From NCBI RefSeq assembly GCF_011745365.1, contig NW_024468917.1, forward strand, positions 1,116,001 through 1,180,000: a DNA stretch of 64,000 bases. The letters run 5' to 3'. The notes under the pieces were generated by a model. The model was not told where the DNA came from, searched no databases, and worked only from the letters and a program-made list of their open reading frames with translations. Origin of the DNA: Cryphonectria parasitica EP155 (lineage: Eukaryota; Ascomycota; Sordariomycetes; Diaporthales; Cryphonectriaceae). Of this stretch, positions 45,528-57,046 are shown piece by piece (within the stretch, counting starts at the first letter, position 1; each line of letters begins with the position of its first letter). The position numbers were made by a program, and so were the translations under genes.

Positions 45528-48522
45528 TGTGATCTCGTTTTTCTTTTCGTTGTTTCGGTGTTTCGGTCAAGGAAGGAGGGTTTATCCTCAAAAATTGGAG
45601 GACTGTGATGATTGTTGTTGTTGTTGTTGCTGATGGTGGTGATGTTAATGTGTGCCTACAATCTCTCAAGATTGTGTGGGAGAAGAACGTGGACAATGCT
45701 CATCTTTTATAGCCCGTAGTCCAAACCCACCACTACCATGGCATTCGTCTAATCGTCATGACAACTCCGGACAATACACCTACTTGTTTCTAATGCCGGG
45801 CTGACCAAGTGAGTAGTTATCGCCGCTCCAGGCTTTGTTCGACCGTATCATTGATTGCCCAACTAGGAAATTTCATGTCCAAGGCATGCCATGAATCCAT
45901 ACACTGGGGCTTCGCCGGACTTAAGAAACATCTTGTCATACATTAACCCCCCAAGGCGCCAAGTGTGCACACAGTAGCGTCCCTCTCTCCCAGGCCGGAG
46001 AGAGAGAGACAGAAACAAAGGAAAAAAAACATGAACCATTTATCTCCGCTTGGCTCTGCAGAAGAATGCCTCTTTGATATCTCCGCGTGCGGACGAGACG
46101 GCGCAGAGAATTGCCTAATGAGGTGATACATTCTCCGTTTACCCCTAAAAGCCGGGGGTCATTCCCGTCGGCTTCGGTCTATTAGAAATTGGTGTGGACA
46201 GCCCCTTTAAGTATTGAGTCAGCGCCAACAGCGAGAAGGCAATAAAAAACCGAGGAAAGGAGCGAGACTTTTTCTGAAGCTACCTTGTTCTAATTAAGGA
46301 TGCCTCAGAATTTGTTCAACAAACGCTCATGCCAGAAAACCCCACCAGTAACAATGGCCGTCCCGGTCCCAGCATGGCGGTATCAGCCCTCCCAGTAAGC
46401 TTGATTCGGAACCAGGGTTACGCTTCGGACGAGGCGGGCCTTATCCTCTATGGGCTTCCCAACACGAGGGGAACCGGCGCGCGGGGACAGCCGAAATAGT
46501 AGAGCAAAAAAGTAATACCTCGAGGTAACAGGATTGAACAGATTGAATTTCAAGCTGCTCGGGCTTAGAGAGAAAGAAGAAGAAGAAGAAGGAAAAAGGA
46601 CAAGAACTTGCTGAACGGAAATTCATTCATTCTTCTGTCGCCCCCTCCCCGGCGCTGCCTTTCTAGGCCTCGTTTCACTATCGCATTGTTGAAAGGGGAC
46701 ATGGCATTGAAGGTGAAGTTGGAAATGACAATTCCAAAATCTCCGCGAGCGAACCCGATAAGCCGTCAACTAGGGTGAACAGACTGAACGACTCCCTCGC
46801 TTGTGCCAGAACCGAGAGACAAGACTTCAGGGACAGAACTGTGAGATTCTGTACCACGTAGCGTTTTCCCTACTTAATCTTTTTTTCCTTCTCCATCCTC
46901 CGAGCGATATTAGTTTGTGCAGCGTCACCCCGAGCCGCGTGCACCCTAGAGCCCCTAGCGTATTATAGGTGCCCAAGGAAGGAGGGGGAGATGAATGATT
47001 GTTCCTTCCGAAACGAAGCAAGGAAAGAAAGAGAGAGAAAGAGGGAGAGAAGGGAGCAGCCAGTTGTCGCAACCACTGGGAGTTGGGGCATTCCTTCCTT
47101 CTTCTATTGTGGCAGACATATCCAGCACAAAAAGCAAATGGTCTCTGCTTGCTGCCTGCATCACCTTTGTTTGTGGGCCTGTTCGTTTCCTCAATAGTAT
47201 CCTCCCCTCCCCCTCCCCCACTCACATAAAAAGGCACATCTCCTTGTAGTATTCCTTCATCCTCCTCCTCCTCCTTCCCCGTCCCCCTCCTTGTTCGCTT
47301 GTCCATCTTCATAAGAAAGAGGCAAGACGAGCCTGAGTCGTTCGCTGTTTCGCTCGTAACATGTTCAGCAACAGTGACACAGTTGAAGGACAAGAGAGAG
47401 GACCATTGGCGACACCGACGACAATAGGGAACATAACAGCAAGTTAAATGCGCTAGTGTCCATACAGACTACACAAAGTGTGTGCTCTAGAACCTCGGTT
47501 GTTGATCTGCGAGAGAGGAAGAGGGAGAGAGACACAGACGCCCCACCCCTGCTGCCACACAACCCCGGCTCGCGCAGTTCTCAATCGCGGGGAAGGAAAC
47601 TCCACTATCCTCGGGCCAATCCTTTCTTCCACGCACTACATACTTAGTTAGATGCTAAGTAGATTCCCCTTGGTCACTAAATGCGGGGGGGGGGGGGGGG
47701 CGGGCGTTGCGTGAGAGCCATCGCGGGGAAAAGAAGAAGGAAGAGGAGAAAGGAGAAGGAGAAAAGCAAGGAAGACCGTAGTATAGTGAACCATCCTTGT
47801 CTCGTGGTTACTGTAGAAAGGAACCCTCTCAGTAAGCGGCCACTGTCACCCTGCTGAAATCCTCTCGTTCTTGGAGGAGGGGAGAGGCGTCAACTTGAGC
47901 TGGAGCCTAGTGCAGCAGAGAAGCACTTGGGAGGAGGAATGTTGTGCGCCCCTTGTCTGCATTATCCTCTATTGTGGAGCGTAGCAGCGCATCTTCAGCG
48001 GCGGGGAAGGGAGGGGCCGGGGGCTATTCGTCACCTGCCCACAATTCTACGCACCGGTGGCACTCCTCCGCCGCAGAGCCCCTAGAAGCTACCGGTTGGG
48101 GGGGAACGTCGTCTGGGAAATATGCAAGGCCGGGGTGGTAAGTCTGCGGTGCATCGCTGCTAAGTAGCCGATCTCTGTCTTTTTGCCTCGGTATGTCGCC
48201 GTGTCTTATTTTATAGCATTGACGCATCCTCCTTGCTTTGTTCAGTCCTGATTCTGTGTTGCTTTTCTAGACGTTTTCAAAGGGAAATTTGAGCCTTCTC
48301 GTCTCGGAAGTGTCACCAGATTTCAAGGTTACACACTGCATTCTCACTCCTGTGGTGCATCTTTTTTAGGCCTCGTTGTGTTTGAAGTGTGTATATATTT
48401 GTATATATACACATTTATATTATTTTTACACACAATAATTCCACTTCAGCCTTTAATTATAGTTACTTTCTAAAAATTCTTTTATTGTCTTACAGCGTTC
48501 CGACACGACGAGCCCTGAAAAG
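45528..48522. other. Long divergent intergenic region, 3 kb
   Basis: It separates the divergently transcribed NmrA-like gene and the acyl-CoA ligase gene, so it should contain both promoters. Open frames such as 47393-46827 (-) are low-complexity. A run of 16 G lies at 47685-47700, and an AT-rich stretch (TATATTTGTATATATACAC) near 48393 lies about 120 bases before the ligase start. No RNA gene was recognised. Confidence 0.45.
47685..47700. repeat. Run of 16 G
   Basis: A mononucleotide tract about 820 bases upstream of the acyl-CoA ligase start. Confidence 0.95.
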
Positions 48523-50331
48523 ATGGTCATCAGATCTCGGTGGTCCATCTCCATTCCGGAGGTCTCCATTCACCAGTGGATTTTTGGCTCATCCAAGGAT
48601 CCTCTCCAGGCGGGCGATGCAAAGGCCCTCATCGATGCCGACCGCCCAGACACCCATTTCCTCACCTTTGAGGAATACCGCCTGCTGTCCAAGCGCGTTG
48701 GCCTCGGGCTGCAGCGGGCAGGGCTGAAACCCGGCGATCGGGTGCTGGTCTTTTCTGGAAATAATGTCTATTTTCCCTCCATCTTTTGTGGCGTCCTCAT
48801 GGCTGGGGGCATCTTCTCGGGCGCCAACCCCTCCTTCGTCGCCCGCGAGCTTGCCTACCAGCTGCGTGATAGCGGGGCCTCCTTCCTGATCGCCGCAGGG
48901 GACAGCCTCGACGTGGCCCTGCAGGCCATTGAGGAGGCCGGCCTGCCGAAAGACCGCTTGTACACCTTCGATGCCAAGGAGGATCCACGCCCGAACAAGC
49001 CGGCTCCGGGCGTCAGAGGTCGGCAGCAAGGAGTAAGGCACTGGACCGAGCTGATCCAGGCGGACATCGCCGAGGCGGCAGCCTGGGACTGGGTCGAGCC
49101 CAGCGATCCCAAGAGCGCGACATGCTGTCTGAACTACAGCAGCGGGACGACTGGTGTGCCAAAGGGGGTGGAGATCTCGCACCACGCCTATGTAGCCAAC
49201 TGCACACAGGTCGTGTTCCTGAGCCAGCTCGATCCGGACCACGAGGCCAAGGTGGCTCGAGCCCGTGCCTTGGCCTTCCTCCCCTTCTACCACGCCTACG
49301 GCCAGACGTACTTTATCGCAAACTATCCCTCCCAGCGCATCCCGGTGTACATCATGCCCAAGTTCGACTTTCTCAAGTTTCTCGAGCATATCGAGAAGTA
49401 CCGCATCACGGCGCTCGCCTGTGTGCCGCCCGTGATTGTCGCCCTTGCAAAGCACCCTGCGGCCCGCAAGGCCGATCTGAGCAGCATAGAGACTATCGGC
49501 TCAGGAGCAGCACCCCTGGCAGCGGAGACCGCGAGGGAGTGTGAGAGTCTGTTCAAGGCCAAGGGCGTTATCCTTAGTCAGGGTTGGGGCATGACCGAGG
49601 TGACGTGCACTTGCATGGCATGGGAGACCACCAGGTTGAAGCCCAGCGGTGGGGTGGGAGAGCTGATGCCCAACTGCGCCGGCAAGCTCATGGACCTCGA
49701 CGGAGAGACAGAGATCCAGGAGGCCAACCAGAGAGGCGAGCTCTGGGTCACCGGGCCCAACCTGCTCAAGGGCTACTGGAACAAGCCAGAGGCTACCAGC
49801 AGCACGGTGGTCACCGACAGAGGCGGGACGCGCTGGCTGAGGACGGGGGACATCGCTTACCTCGAGGAGTACAAGGATGGGAGCATCTGGCACATTGTCG
49901 ACAGGATAAAGGAGCTCATCAAGGTCAAGGGCAACCAGGTCGCCCCTGCTGAGCTGGAGGGCGTCCTTCTGGACCACCCGGACATTGCCGACGCCGCAGT
50001 GGTTGGCGTGACCATCAAGGGGGAAGAGTACCCAAGAGCCTATGTCCAGATCAGCCCTGGGGCAAAGGTGAAGGAGAAGGATATTGCGTTCTGGATGGAG
50101 GACAAGGTGACGAGATACAAGCGTCTGCAAGGAGGTGTTGTATTTGTTGATGCCGTCCCCAAGAATCCGGTAAGTCGACACCTGTCAAAATCTTCCCGAG
50201 CGATATACCCTTCAGGTTGCTAACCAAGCCTGTCTCATGGCCAACAGTCAGGAAAGATCCTGCGCAAGATTCTCAGAGACAGAGCCAAGGAAGAGGTTGG
50301 AGATCGGGAGCCGCTCGCATCCAAGATTTAG
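48523..50331 (+). CDS. 4-coumarate-CoA-ligase-like acyl-CoA synthetase, probably peroxisomal
   Basis: Two exons (48523-50169, 50248-50331) give 576 residues. Adenylating-enzyme motifs are clear: YSSGTTGVPKG at 205-215 (P-loop), QGWGMTE, GELWVTGPNLLKGYW, TGDIAYLEE, DRIKELIKVKGNQVAPAELE, and the C-terminal PKNP/SGKILRK lysine motif, which the intron splits. The enzyme activates a carboxylic acid with ATP and transfers it to CoA. The substrate could be an aromatic acid such as coumarate, or a medium-chain fatty acid. The C-terminus is ASKI, close to the peroxisomal signal SKL, as in many fungal relatives. Intron retention would replace this end with a short tail lacking both the lysine motif and the signal. 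Confidence 0.9.
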
Positions 50332-51189
50332 AGCAGACATGCCAGAGTCGTTATGTCCACCGTCTTGAGACAGGGTATCAATGGAGTTCGGGATGAAGAT
50401 GTTATAAGAGGGGATGAACAGGGGCACTAGAACATTAGAGGGCATCTATCACCAACAGGCCCGGTGATTTCTGTAGTCAGTCGATGTACCAAATCTCGCC
50501 TTTGGATCTGATCAGATTCTGACACGCCAACCGACCCTCTACCACCATATCGAAATCGTATCGGGAAGCAATAAGTTGTGGTTCATACATTTGGCCCAGT
50601 ATATAACAGAAGAGATGTTTTGTTTTTTTTATTAAAAAAAATACAACATACAAAGAATATGACTTGGGAACATTGAGGATTTCATTGATTCAGGTTTGGA
50701 TTTTGTTGTCGTTGCGATATCTAAAAGTGAAAGAGACCCTTTGAGCTTGAAGGTGGGCCTCGGGGGGCGTAGGCGTAAGCGTGGGTGTGCAGATTAAATA
50801 CTAACGTTTTGACCAAACGCCACTGATTGGTCAAAGCTGCCAAGCGGCTGTCGGCTCCTTCCCCCATCACGAACTTTTTTCTTGCAGCCGAACATCGCCA
50901 GAGCTTTTTCACCACCACCTCAGATCCCAACGAGCTCAACACCGCGAATGAACAGCCATTGCGATCCAAAGTAAAAAGACGAAGAACAACAATTCCAACA
51001 AAAAAAAAGAAGACTTGTACAATCCCAACCATCGATCCGAATAATCACTCTTCCTCTCAAATCGCGTGTGACCCACCAACATCACCACCACAACAGACCT
51101 CCTCACCAGAGGTCAACCACACGAACCCCCTCTCTTTATCTCTCTCTCTCTCTCTCCATCCGCAACGTTGCAAAACCAAACATCCAAGG
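50332..51189. other. Intergenic region and leader of the mL58 gene
   Basis: The frame of the mL58 gene stays open upstream to about 50827 but contains no ATG before 51190, so it is taken as leader. A CT dinucleotide run lies at 51139-51156, and an A-run occurs at 51000-51009. Nothing else was recognised. Confidence 0.55.
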
Positions 51190-51858
51190 ATGGAGGCCAC
51201 AGCCACCACGCTCCTGCGTCCAGCAGCCCGACGGTGCCTCAACATCCCCCTCAAGCCCCAGGTCCGCACAAAGGCAACAGCCTCCCGCACAAAGCGCGCC
51301 CTCAACATCCCCCCTCACTCGTCCTTCCTTGCCGCCACCGAGGCAGGCATCGAGCAGGATACCATCGTCTTCAACCCGCCCTCGGCTGCGCCCTCGGTCT
51401 ACCACACCCCCTTCAAGTTCCTGCCCAAGAACGACCCGCGGCGGCGGGCGAACCTAGCATCGCTGTTCGAGTCGCACTTTGGCTCTACCACCACCACCAC
51501 CACCACCACCACGACGAGCCTCTCCTCCTCATCACTACAGAAAACCGAAATCGGCGACCTCCCCGAAGTGGCCGCCCCCAAGGCCATGTTCGACCGCGAC
51601 CCCATCACCAAGGAAGAAGTCGAGGAGATGCGGATGCTGCGGTCCACAGACCCCTACAAGTGGTCCGTCAAGGCCCTGAGCGAGAAATACCAAATCCCGA
51701 CTGGATTTGTAGTCGCATGCTGCCAGGCACCCAGGGAAAAGATCGACTTTGAGAGGCGGAAGTTTGAGCTGTCACAGCAGCGGTGGGGTCCCACCAAGAG
51801 GAAGGCCATGGAGGACAGGCACAGGAGGAACCAGATGTTGCTGCGGGGAGAGATATGA
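51190..51858 (+). CDS. MRPL20: Mitochondrial large-subunit ribosomal protein mL58 (MRPL20)
   Basis: A single exon encodes 222 residues. The N-terminus is rich in Arg, Thr and Ala without acidic residues (TTLLRPAARRCLNIPLKP), as expected for import into mitochondria. The central sequence YHTPFKFLPKNDPRR is followed by the conserved C-terminal block DPITKEEVEEMRMLRSTDPYKWSVKALSEKY, then FVVACCQAP and a basic helix. This is the fungal MRP-L20/mL58 pattern. The protein is part of the 54S mitochondrial ribosome subunit. A tract of ten threonines (residues 100-109) from eight ACC and two ACG codons interrupts the middle. It is probably a tolerated expansion in a loop. Confidence 0.85.
   Translation: MEATATTLLRPAARRCLNIPLKPQVRTKATASRTKRALNIPPHSSFLAATEAGIEQDTIVFNPPSAAPSVYHTPFKFLPKNDPRRRANLASLFESHFGSTTTTTTTTTTSLSSSSLQKTEIGDLPEVAAPKAMFDRDPITKEEVEEMRMLRSTDPYKWSVKALSEKYQIPTGFVVACCQAPREKIDFERRKFELSQQRWGPTKRKAMEDRHRRNQMLLRGEI
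51487..51516 (+). repeat. ACC/ACG repeat encoding polythreonine
   Basis: Eight ACC codons and two ACG codons inside the mL58 gene give ten threonines in a row. It is a coding microsatellite. Confidence 0.95.
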
Positions 51859-52473
51859 GGATGAGTGGGAGGGACTGAGAATAAAAGAAGTAGAGAATGG
51901 GTTTCACTCTCACTGGGCTTCTATGAGACGTGCTTATGATATAGACACTCAGGACGCTCTGTTGGACGCCGCCGTGTCGTTCAGCCCAGGTTGGGGTTCG
52001 GAGGGGAGGGGGGTTTCGACGAATTTGCTCGACCTCTATTTCATCATATTGAACGGCACGGCTTGGTGGCCAAGGAGGCTGTACATTCACCATGGGGGAC
52101 ATATCTGCTCAAGTAGGCGGACTATTACAATAAGGCAGAGAGAGCATATGCCAGAGTAAGACTGGCCGGCGTCAAATGGATGGCATGGCTCGTTTTGCCA
52201 CGGCTCGGAGAGGCTTTCATCTGTTCTTATGTATATTTGGAAAAAGACTCCATTAATCTCAAATAGATATCGTTGTTGTTAAGAGTTCCGAACAGAAGAA
52301 AAATCAAATCTCGAGTATTCGCTGAGTCAGCTGCATCATAGGACCCATTCATCGATGGTGGTTTCTCCCATGGTTCCCTCCGTCGTATCCTACGAGCCAG
52401 ACCTGTCCGGGTCCCAGGTAAGCTCATTGCCGTTACGCCTTCTCTGTATGTGTGTGTAAACGTATCCTACGCC
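51859..52473. other. Convergent intergenic region
   Basis: It lies between the stop codons of the mL58 gene and the F-box gene. No coding sequence was recognised in either strand, and it should hold both 3' ends. Confidence 0.5.
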
Positions 52474-54197
52474 TCATGACGCGTCTGTAGCCGTTATAAG
52501 ATCCCGGCGGGCCTTTTCAGCCTCGAAATCCTTCCTCCCTGGGATCACCCGGTTGCACCAGCCGCACCAGCTCCTGACCTCGCCCGAGACCTCTCGACGT
52601 AGGGTCTGGCCAGAGGCCTTCTCATCCTTCCACTCGGGTACACCCCCTCCCACGCGGACCATAGACACTTTCACGGTCTTGATCTTGTTACCGATCCCCT
52701 CCACCTCATGCCTGGCATACCCTGGCCCGACGGCTGGCGACGGCGTCCTCGAGGTAGTGGTACCGAGTGCCAGACTAGGGTCTAAAAGACTGCCCGGCGT
52801 GGGGGAGCTGCTGTGCAGGCTGCTGTGGCTGCTTGACCACGAATGAGACCCGCTGTACAGGCTCACTGGCGGCGTCCCACCGGACGAATATCCCGCAGCA
52901 AGATCTTCAGCCTCGCGCGCGTCATCGGCGTCGCAGTCTGTCTCGTGCTCAATGAACTTCCCACTGATGCAGTCCTTGGCCCTGGCGCACTCGACACCGC
53001 GATCAGCGTCGCCGATACCGGTGCCCAGGCCACCGAGAACCTCACCATACTGGGTCCGCCATTTCCAGATCCTGTGGAGAGCAAAAGAAGAGATGATTAG
53101 TTTCGTAGTGGTGGGGCGTTATGACAGTCACGACATGGATGTGATTCTTCTTGGGTATGGGGTTATTCTAGGACAAGGTGGAGAACGTACCCGCGATAGG
53201 TTTGATCTGAACCCCTAATGCCGCGACCACAAGGCTGGCAAAGCCAGACGCCTGCGTTCGACGGGCACATACATACTGCCTGTTGCATCGTGTGCGAGGT
53301 CAAGGACATGCCTCTGCCCTGGACGGCTGGCTTCATAAGACGGTCAATCGGGGCTTTCTGGCAGGGGAGGCAGAGCCGGCGGTGTCTGTCGCGGAGGACG
53401 GCGGGGGCTGGTGGTTTAATCGCACAGTTCTGTTGGGAGGGAGCAGGCATCTGTTAAATTTTGCTCTAATTGTGCCAAAGAACGGGGCTCTCCTCTTCTT
53501 GACAATGGCAGCTGGATCGAGAGACTCACCCTGCAGACCACCGTACCGCATCTGCGACAGTCGGAGACCAGATCTCGCGCACAGCTACCGGCCTTGCCGT
53601 TGTACTGCGCACTGCGAGTTGTGTCTTCCATGTAGAACCAGTTGCCTGCTCTGGCTCGATACCGTAGCGTAGAATCAGGGTCGACCGGCAGGTCGTCATT
53701 GGAGCAGTGGAGGCTTGACTTGACCAGTATTGACCAGTTCTGGAGCAGGCTGTTGTGAATGCCGCGGCAGACGTGGGAGAGACTGTCGAGGTCGTTGAGG
53801 TCAAGCTGCGAGGCTATGGCTATGACGATACTGGTTCTCCAGTCAGTGTGCCTTCCCCCCGGGTTGATCACAACCCAGCAGAAAGGATCGAGGTTGAAAA
53901 GACAAGGACCGAGGTGGTGGTCCAAACAAAGGTGCTGGTGCTCGCCTACGGATAGCATCCCAGGGCCACTGTCATGGAGTTCGGGTAAATCTCTCGGACA
54001 GCGCGCTCGTGAGCGCCCTCCTCGCGATGGATACTGTCTGAGGGGTCCGGGCCTTGAAGACTGTGCCCATCATCCTTCAAGGGGCTTCTTGTCGAGGTTT
54101 CTGAGGGTAGTGTGCCGTTCCACACGGGCTTCATCCCGTTCAGGCCCTGCTGAGGAAGGTCGACGTCATCGTCGTCGAGATCTACAAACACCGCCAT
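52474..54197 (-). CDS. F-box-like protein with cysteine-rich zinc-binding region
   Basis: Four exons read leftward (54197-53950, 53830-53530, 53429-53191, 53071-52474) keep phase and give 461 residues. The start MAVFVDLDDDDVDLPQ leads to an F-box-like helix region (IVIAIASQLDLNDLDSLSHVCRGIHNSLLQ). Next is a cysteine-rich part: CARDLVSDCRRCGTVVCR, NCAIKPP, RLCLPCQKAP, CMCPSNAGVWLCQPCG. Later come VECARAKDCI and DCDADDA, and near the end RSWCGWCNRVIPGRKDF. This layout is common to a family of ascomycete proteins annotated as F-box proteins. F-box proteins select substrates for SCF ubiquitin ligases, while the paired CxxC sites suggest bound zinc. The target is unknown. All splice junctions fall within conserved blocks, so the gene looks intact. 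Confidence 0.78.
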
Positions 54198-57046
54198 GGT
54201 GCTTGTGTGAGGGAGCGAATGACTGATTGGAAGGTTGGAGATGGGAGAGGAAAAAGAAACCACACAGAGATAATCAGAGAAAAGAGACACAAGTAGGAAG
54301 TGCGAAGGGCGGGAGAAAAGATTATATATATAAATGGAAAGCGAACAAGGAGGTGAAGATGATCAACAGGTCGTCGAGTCCAGGGGTGGATGTGTACACC
54401 TATACTATGGTACAGGGCTCCCGAGCTCACTATAGTACCTAGCATTTGCCTAGTAGATCTCGGAGAGATCTTTCAGTACATTTGGCTTGCCATACTCTAT
54501 ACAGGAGGGGTACTGCCGCCCGTAAACCGATTGTGGACCCCGCAGCAGCACCGCCCTGCGGCTGCGGCTGCAGCTGCTGGAAACGGAAACCCGCAGGATC
54601 ATTTATCACTCACTTCATCCCTTTGTTTCTTCGTCTTCGAGTCTGTTAATGATTGGCCCCTGCACACACAAGAAAAGCGCCGAGTTTGTCTTGTACTAAT
54701 TACCACGGAGCCTCCTTTCTTGACAGGTATGTTGCACATGATAGTCAAAGACACAGCATACTTCCATTGCTGTGCTCATGAATAGAACGCCCCCCGCACC
54801 GACACGCAGTCCGTGCTACGTACTTGAATCGTAGTACCATTGTACCACCATGTACCCTTTACTGCCTGTGGTCGACACAAGGTCGTGAGTGGCCTACGGG
54901 AAATCGTGTCGGGGATCAGAACGGCCAGAATGTTCACGATCGGCTAGGTCCATTGTTTTAGCTGCAGCTTCTGTTACAAACCCCGATCACGAAGCGGCAT
55001 GCCATTAGGTAAAATGTGCGTCCTGGTTGACAGCCCTCGTCGAGTCTTGCTGAGGGTGGCCCATGGCAGCTCCCAGTCTGCTACAAAACAGTCCTCCGAC
55101 ACCGCTGAAAAGACATCCACAGTAAAACTCGGCCATCTACTATAGTAGACAGAGTGTGTCCATGATCTTCAACTACTGGGCCACGGGTCGTTTACCATAT
55201 AAGTAGCTGGCTCTCAATTTTCCTAACGCCTTTCCAACCTTGTGCCCACATCTCTCTGCAGCATATTGAATTTGGACCTTCTACCCCAGTACACCCGCTA
55301 ACTAGTGCCAAAAAAGACCAGCGAACACCGGCCGTCCCCATAATTTTGCAGTCTTTTTATCAGGTTCGACACCGGAGACATCTCCGGTCACGACGACCAA
55401 TCTCTATGGGTCCTGTTCCTTGTGAGGATGCGGATGCAGACTTGACTTTATGTTCTCGTGCAACTCTTCCATACTCTCACTCAACAGGCGTCGGACCAGT
55501 CCTGGAGTCCGCGCCCAGAATGAGATGAAGGATTCAAGCAGAAGCTCAACGCCAGGGACCATGCCTCACAACCCTTGAGTCCTCACAGGCGGTGTGCGGA
55601 TAACCCAATCTTGGCACGCAACACCACACCATAGTAAAACATGAGAGTCAGAGGAAGTTGAGAAAAGAAGTTGAGGGTGTGATACATACTCTGCAAGAGA
55701 ATCGCACGAGTCTACAAAACATCACGATATTATCTGAATTGTCTTTGATGTCGCTCCGGGTAGACCATCCGAGCGACTATGCGACTCCGACATGTAATGA
55801 GGTGATGGATGCCCTTCGGGTTGTCTGGCGAGCTTCTCTCGGTGGCAGCAGTAGTATTGTAGAGTCAGTAATGTTTCAAAGCGCATGATAGTGACCGTGA
55901 TGTTTTTCCTTCCACCCTGTACTTATCTCATCTGAGAGATCTAGACTTTCTAGTCTTAAAGACCGATGTCTCCTTAGCATTGACGTTAATTGAATGAATT
56001 ATTTTGGTTTCAAGACGGGGAATGTGGGGGCACACGCAACCTTAGTGGGGGGGAGACTCAACCTCACTATATAGCCTACAATTATGGTACCATGTTAGAG
56101 CCCCCCCCCTCCCCAGTTGAGAGTGATAAGGCGGTGATGGATAGAAGAGATGGTGGTGGGTGGAGCCTCAACGTCACATCCTTTGGTGCAGTACTACTCA
56201 AGCTGTGCCAGTTGGCTCCGCTTGCGTCAGACTCAGAGGCTGCCGTGTGCCGTCACCTGCACAGTTACACGACCGCTCCGTTTGATTTTAAGAAGCAAGA
56301 ATAAAAATCCTTCTCTCAGCATCCTCGTATATAGTGGAAAGGGCAAGCTGTCATCAGCGAAAGTTGTGTCAAAGCTAGACATTGTTTTGCCTCCTTCTTT
56401 GTCCATACTAAGCGGCATTGATTGTCCAAAACCAAGGAACGGAAAAAAAGGTGGTGTGTACACCTGCATCGATAGGTTAGTCTAGTTGGACCCTTAAAAA
56501 TCAGATCGGATCAGGAGCACACCTCTTTTTCTTCATCCGAGCTTGTCTCTTCTTTTTAAGTACTCGGGCGGCTCCTGTACCTTCTCCAGCAGGACTTCTT
56601 TGTTTGTTCCTTCCTGTGTCACGAGAGTATCTCATCCGAGCATTGCTTGCTTGCCCCCTGCAACACCAACACCAACATCTCTGTTGTCTGCTCCTATGAT
56701 CGTTGGCCATCAATCGATCACCGTCACTCTATCCTGATCGTTGGCTGCCGCTAAGCTGAACCAGGCGAACAGTACAACTTACACCTGCACCAGCATCGAT
56801 ACTCCTCCTTTCTTAGGCTACGCAACCTCGAGATCGACCCGACACCGCCCTATTCTCTACCCGTCCTCCTTGTTTGCTCCGACCGCCCTGGTCTTACATC
56901 TGTCATCCTCCCGATCGCGCCTCAAATACCGCCTCCCCCTCGCTCCTCAATCTCTTCTGCAACTCGTCAACCTCCTTCACATCATCCTTGACCGCTGAGA
57001 TCTTTGTCTCTTGCATCTCAAGCCCCTTCAGACAACCAATTCCTCC
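54198..57046. other. Long divergent intergenic region, 2.85 kb
   Basis: It separates the F-box gene and the neutral trehalase gene and should contain both promoters. A TATA-like CATATAAGTAG lies near 55196. The last 500 bases before 57047 are C/T-rich, as expected for the trehalase leader. C-run and G-run tracts occur at 56047-56112. No gene was recognised. Confidence 0.45.

Noticed and set aside
50827..51189. In-frame N-terminal extension of mL58
   Set aside because: It has no ATG before 51190, and the sequence is A/C-rich leader with a CT repeat. The 51190 start gives a proper mitochondrial presequence.
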